From positions 1,121,970-1,185,969 of the forward strand of contig NZ_CP024081.1 of the NCBI RefSeq assembly GCF_003033885.1: DNA of 64,000 nt, in the 5' to 3' direction. The notes under the pieces are model-generated. The model was not told the origin of the DNA. It saw only the letters and a list, made by a program, of their open reading frames with translations, and did not search any database. Shown here one piece after another: positions 61,072 to 64,000 of the stretch; within the stretch, counting starts at the first letter, position 1, and each line of letters begins with the position of its first letter. Source of the stretch: Pseudomonas rhizophila (GTDB taxonomy: Bacteria; Pseudomonadota; Gammaproteobacteria; Pseudomonadales; Pseudomonadaceae). Made by a program: the position numbers and the translations under genes.

Positions 61072-62183
61072 TGAGCCAGATTCATACCCTGACCATGCCC
61101 AAGTGGGGCCTGTCGATGACCGAAGGCCGGGTCGATGCCTGGCTCAAGGAGGAGGGCCAGGCCATCACCAAGGGTGATGAAGTGATGGACGTGGAAACCG
61201 ACAAGATTTCCAGCAGCGTCGAAGCGCCGTTCTCCGGGATCTTGCGGCGGCAGGTTGCCCGACAGGACGAAACCCTGGCGGTCGGCGCCTTGCTCGGGAT
61301 TGTCGTCGACGGTGAAGCGAGCGATGCCGAGATCGATGCGGTCATCGAGCAGTTCCAGTCGTCCTTTGTGCCCGGCGACGCTGCCGACGAAGACAGCGGC
61401 CCGAAACCGCAGAAAGTCGAACTGGATGGCCGGGTGATCCGCTTTTTCGAGCGTGGCGAAGGCGGCACGCCACTGCTGCTGGTGCATGGTTTCGGCGGCG
61501 ACCTGAACAATTGGCTGTTCAACCACGAAGCACTGGCGGCCGGGCGTCGGGTCATCGCCCTGGACCTGCCGGGCCATGGCGAATCCGCCAAGACACTGCA
61601 ACGCGGTGACCTGGACGAACTGAGCGGCGTGGTGCTGGCCTTGCTCGATCACCTGGACATCAACGCTGTGCATCTGGTGGGGCATTCCATGGGTGGGGCG
61701 GTGTCGCTGAACGCCGCGCGCCTGATGCCCCAGCGAGTGCGGTCGCTGACCTTGATCGGCAGTGCCGGGCTGGGCGCGCAGATCAATGGCAGCTACCTCA
61801 AAGGTTTTGTCGAAGCGGCCAACCGCAACGCCCTCAAGCCGCAACTGGTGCAACTGTTCTCCAATGCCGAGCTGGTCAACCGGCAGATGCTCGATGACAT
61901 GCTCAAGTACAAGCGCCTGGAGGGTGTGGACGCTGCGCTGTTGCAACTGTCAGCGACGCTGTTCGCCGACGGCCGCCAGCAGGTGGATTTACGCGAAGTG
62001 GTGCAGGCCGGCCACGTCCCGACGCTGGTGATCTGGGGCAGCGACGACGCGATCATCCCGGCGGTCCACAGCGATGGGCTGAGTGCCCAGGTCGAGGTGC
62101 TGCCTGGCCAGGGGCACATGGTGCAAATGGAAGCGGCCGAGCAGGTCAACCGGTTGATCCTAGGGTTCATTGAGCAGCACTGA
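61071..62183 (+). CDS. acoC: AcoC: acetoin dehydrogenase E2 (lipoyl domain plus alpha/beta-hydrolase fold)
   Basis: This 370-aa protein has an N-terminal lipoyl domain (about 1-80) with the lipoylated Lys in VETDKISSSVEA. An alpha/beta-hydrolase-type domain follows (about 125-370; HGFGG oxyanion region, nucleophile Ser in GHSMGGAVS, catalytic His in GQGHMVQME). The usual catalytic acetyltransferase domain of E2 enzymes is replaced by this hydrolase fold, as is known for Pseudomonas AcoC. It transfers the acetyl group to CoA in the acetoin dehydrogenase complex. No E3 gene is present nearby, so a housekeeping lipoamide dehydrogenase is presumably used. Confidence 0.94.
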   Translation: MSQIHTLTMPKWGLSMTEGRVDAWLKEEGQAITKGDEVMDVETDKISSSVEAPFSGILRRQVARQDETLAVGALLGIVVDGEASDAEIDAVIEQFQSSFVPGDAADEDSGPKPQKVELDGRVIRFFERGEGGTPLLLVHGFGGDLNNWLFNHEALAAGRRVIALDLPGHGESAKTLQRGDLDELSGVVLALLDHLDINAVHLVGHSMGGAVSLNAARLMPQRVRSLTLIGSAGLGAQINGSYLKGFVEAANRNALKPQLVQLFSNAELVNRQMLDDMLKYKRLEGVDAALLQLSATLFADGRQQVDLREVVQAGHVPTLVIWGSDDAIIPAVHSDGLSAQVEVLPGQGHMVQMEAAEQVNRLILGFIEQH

Positions 62184-62237
62184 CCAAGCGGGCGGCGCGG
62201 TGATTCGTCGCCCCTACAAAATTCTGGAGGCAACGCT

Positions 62238-63332
62238 ATGAACGTTTCAATCAAGCCTACCCGCAGCATGCGCGCCGCTGTCTGGCATGGCCGCAACGAC
62301 ATCCGCGTCGAAGACGTGCCGCTGCCCGTAGCGCCGCCCGCCGGCTGGGTGCAGATCCGCGTGCAGTGGTGCGGCATCTGTGGTTCTGACCTGCATGAAT
62401 ATGTGGCCGGGCCGGTGTTCATTCCGGTGGACGCGCCGCATCCGCTGACCGGCATCAAGGGCCAGTGCATCCTCGGCCATGAGTTCTGCGGTGAAATCGT
62501 CGAATTGGGGGCTGGTGTCGAGGGCTTCTGCGTCGGCGAGCCGGTGGCAGCCGATGCCTGTCAGCACTGTGGCACCTGCTATTACTGCACACATGGGCTC
62601 TACAACATCTGCGAAAACCTGGCGTTCACCGGGCTGATGAACAACGGTGCGTTCGCGGAGCTGGTCAATGTGCCGGCCAATCTGCTTTACAAACTGCCGG
62701 CTGATTTTCCCGCCGAAGCCGGCGCGCTGATCGAGCCGTTGGCGGTGGGTATGCATGCGGTGAAAAAGGCCGGCAGCCTGTTGGGCCAGAACGTAGTGGT
62801 GGTCGGCGCCGGCACCATCGGCCTGTGCACCATCATGTGCGCCAAGGCCGCCGGCGCGGCGCAGGTGATCGCCCTGGAAATGTCCGGTGCGCGCAAGGCC
62901 AAGGCCCTGGAAGTCGGGGCCAGTCATGTGATCGATCCGAACGAGTGCGACGCCCTGGCCGAAGTCCGCCGCCTGACCGCTGGCCTGGGTGCCGATGTCA
63001 GTTTCGAGTGCATCGGCAACAAGCACACCGCCAAACTCGCCATCGACCTGATCCGCAAGGCGGGCAAATGTGTGCTGGTGGGGATTTTCGAGGAACCGAG
63101 CGAGTTCAACTTCTTTGAACTGGTCTCCACCGAGAAGCAGGTACTTGGCGCGCTGGCCTACAACGGTGAATTCGCCGACGTGATTGCCTTCATCGCCGAT
63201 GGGCGCCTGGACATCTCGCCGCTGGTGACCGGGCGCATCCAGCTGGAGCAGATTGTTGGCCAGGGGTTCGAGGAACTGGTCAACAACAAGGAGCACAACG
63301 TGAAAATCATCGTGTCACCCGCACGGATCTGA
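62238..63332 (+). CDS. bdh: 2,3-butanediol dehydrogenase (zinc-dependent MDR family)
   Basis: This 364-aa medium-chain dehydrogenase has the catalytic zinc ligands (WCGICGSDLHEY, GHEFCGEIVE), a structural zinc site of four Cys (CQHCGTCYYCTHGLYNIC) and an NAD-binding Rossmann motif (VVVGAGTIGLC). It converts 2,3-butanediol to acetoin, feeding the AcoABC complex. GGAGG precedes the ATG. It ends the aco operon, followed by an intrinsic terminator. Confidence 0.93.
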   Translation: MNVSIKPTRSMRAAVWHGRNDIRVEDVPLPVAPPAGWVQIRVQWCGICGSDLHEYVAGPVFIPVDAPHPLTGIKGQCILGHEFCGEIVELGAGVEGFCVGEPVAADACQHCGTCYYCTHGLYNICENLAFTGLMNNGAFAELVNVPANLLYKLPADFPAEAGALIEPLAVGMHAVKKAGSLLGQNVVVVGAGTIGLCTIMCAKAAGAAQVIALEMSGARKAKALEVGASHVIDPNECDALAEVRRLTAGLGADVSFECIGNKHTAKLAIDLIRKAGKCVLVGIFEEPSEFNFFELVSTEKQVLGALAYNGEFADVIAFIADGRLDISPLVTGRIQLEQIVGQGFEELVNNKEHNVKIIVSPARI

Positions 63333-63354
63333 GCGCGCCTGAGGTGGGCGATTG

Positions 63355-63384
63355 GCGATGGCCGGCAAGGCCATCGCACTTTTT
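63355..63384 (+). terminator. Rho-independent terminator after bdh
   Basis: GCGATGGCC and GGCCATCGC (9-bp perfect arms) flank a GGCAA loop and are followed by ACTTTTT. It lies 22 bp after the bdh stop. The convergent gene ends at 63388, so transcription from that side would also meet the hairpin. Confidence 0.9.
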
Positions 63385-63387
63385 ATC

Positions 63388-63894
63388 TCAGGTATAGGCC
63401 AGCAAGCGCCCACACAACACCACCGTGAACCATATCGCCACGGACAGCACCGCCTGCGCTTTTGCAAGTCCTGGTGCCGCGCTGGCGGTGTTCCATTGGC
63501 TGACCGTGCGATAAATCCCGAGGTGAAACGCCAGGGCGTTGAGGCCCGCCGCCGCAATCAGGCACAGCTTGAGGATAAACACGCCATTGCCGGCGAAGTC
63601 ATGGGGATGGGCGCTGAACATCATCAAACCGGCGGGTACGATCAACAGCAGGGCCGCAAGGGCCCAGGGCAGTAGATGGCGGGCCAGCGCCGTCACGGCA
63701 ATGTCCTTGGACACCCCAAGCACCCGCAAATCGAACATCACCACCGCGCCCACCAACAGCGAAAACCCGATGATGTGCACCACCTCCACCAACGGGTAGA
63801 GCCACAGTTCGCCGCGCATGGCCAGCGCCAGGGACGAACCTTCCAGTTGGTCCAGCCAGCCCTGCGGGTCGTTGCCTGCCTCGATGGCCTGCAT
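63388..63894 (-). CDS. Small integral membrane protein (DUF6644/DUF2214-like)
   Basis: This 168-aa protein has four hydrophobic helices (LYPLVEVVHIIGFSLLVGAVVMFDLRVLG; LLPWALAALLLIVPAGLMMF; FILKLCLIAAAGLNALAFHLG; AVLSVAIWFTVVLCGRLLAY). His residues in VVHIIG and FHLGIY could bind haem or metal. Its start overlaps the stop of the upstream gene (TGATG). The family label is tentative; proteins of this type often sit next to DUF6152 genes. Confidence 0.65.
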   Translation of the reverse strand: MQAIEAGNDPQGWLDQLEGSSLALAMRGELWLYPLVEVVHIIGFSLLVGAVVMFDLRVLGVSKDIAVTALARHLLPWALAALLLIVPAGLMMFSAHPHDFAGNGVFILKLCLIAAAGLNALAFHLGIYRTVSQWNTASAAPGLAKAQAVLSVAIWFTVVLCGRLLAYT

Positions 63895-64000
63895 CAGCGC
63901 AACTCGACGGTCTTGTTGTCGACGGTGATGCGTTCTGCGCGCAACTCATCGGGTTTGTTGCGGTTTGCATAGCCGACCACGCCCACCTGGTTGCCAGGCT
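63894..64000 (-). CDS. C-terminal end of a DUF6152-like protein, truncated by window edge
   Basis: Reading the minus strand from the window edge gives an open frame ending in GNQVGVVGYANRNKPDELRA and then ERITVDNKTVELR before a TGA that overlaps the next start codon. The ending RAERITVDNKTVELR resembles the C-terminus of DUF6152 periplasmic proteins. Only about 35 residues are visible, so the call is provisional. Confidence 0.5.
   Translation of the reverse strand, partial: PGNQVGVVGYANRNKPDELRAERITVDNKTVELR

Overview
The window is chromosomal DNA of a Pseudomonas, most likely of the P. fluorescens complex. The grounds are GC-rich coding sequence, many small REP-type palindromes of the kind common in that group, DUF2790 and HvfA-type small proteins, an acoXABC-bdh acetoin cluster, and a block matching in gene content and order the P. 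aeruginosa PUMA3/Hxc/PdtA locus (vreAIR, hxc, DING phosphatase, pdtA-phdA-pdtB, exbB2-exbD2-tonB4). Gene names for that block rest on domain content and gene order recalled from P. aeruginosa; no search was run.

Layout. 1-6.0 kb: an LRAT-like NlpC/P60-type protein cut by the window edge, a FixJ-type response regulator, and a three-gene type I secretion system (ABC, HlyD, TolC) with no substrate gene in sight. 6.1-8.8 kb: a small secreted protein divergent from vreA-vreI-vreR, a cell-surface-signalling module (receptor-like STN protein, ECF sigma factor, FecR-type anti-sigma) with a Pho box in the divergent promoter. 8.85-19.35 kb: a near-complete Hxc-type type II secretion system with a lipidated secretin. 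19.9-21.1 kb: a DING phosphate-binding/phosphatase protein, the likely Hxc substrate. 21.3-36.4 kb: the giant two-partner-secretion exoprotein PdtA (4183 aa), PhdA and the transporter PdtB. 36.4-43.3 kb: ExbB2 (with an extra periplasmic lectin-like part), ExbD2, TonB4, a porin and three envelope proteins. pdtA and phdA are preceded by the same composite element (a reverse-oriented Pho box with an invariant GTTCGGT 20 bp from its start), which fits joint PhoB/VreI control and a phosphate-starvation secretion regulon.

43.5-47.0 kb: a LysR-type regulator, and convergent to it a CHASE4-PAS-GGDEF-EAL protein whose EAL domain is degenerate. 47.4-55.2 kb: what looks like a metal-stress module. It holds a secreted EF-hand protein with EGKCG motifs (HvfA/bufferin-like RiPP precursor), its MNIO maturase HvfB, HvfC, a DoxX-like HvfX, a ferric-reductase-like membrane protein, an OmpR/EnvZ-type two-component system, a DUF2790 protein and a DipZ-like thiol-redox protein. 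Three promoters of this module share a 15-bp box, TGTATnnCArTGTrT, in the orientation expected for the downstream genes. This suggests one regulon under the local response regulator and is the most interesting observation in the window.

55.4-63.4 kb: a small secreted protein, then acoR divergent from acoXABC-bdh (acetoin and 2,3-butanediol catabolism) with a textbook sigma-54 promoter and palindromic upstream sites. The window ends with a small membrane protein and the C-terminus of a DUF6152-like protein. I see no tRNA, rRNA, CRISPR array, intact insertion sequence or prophage.
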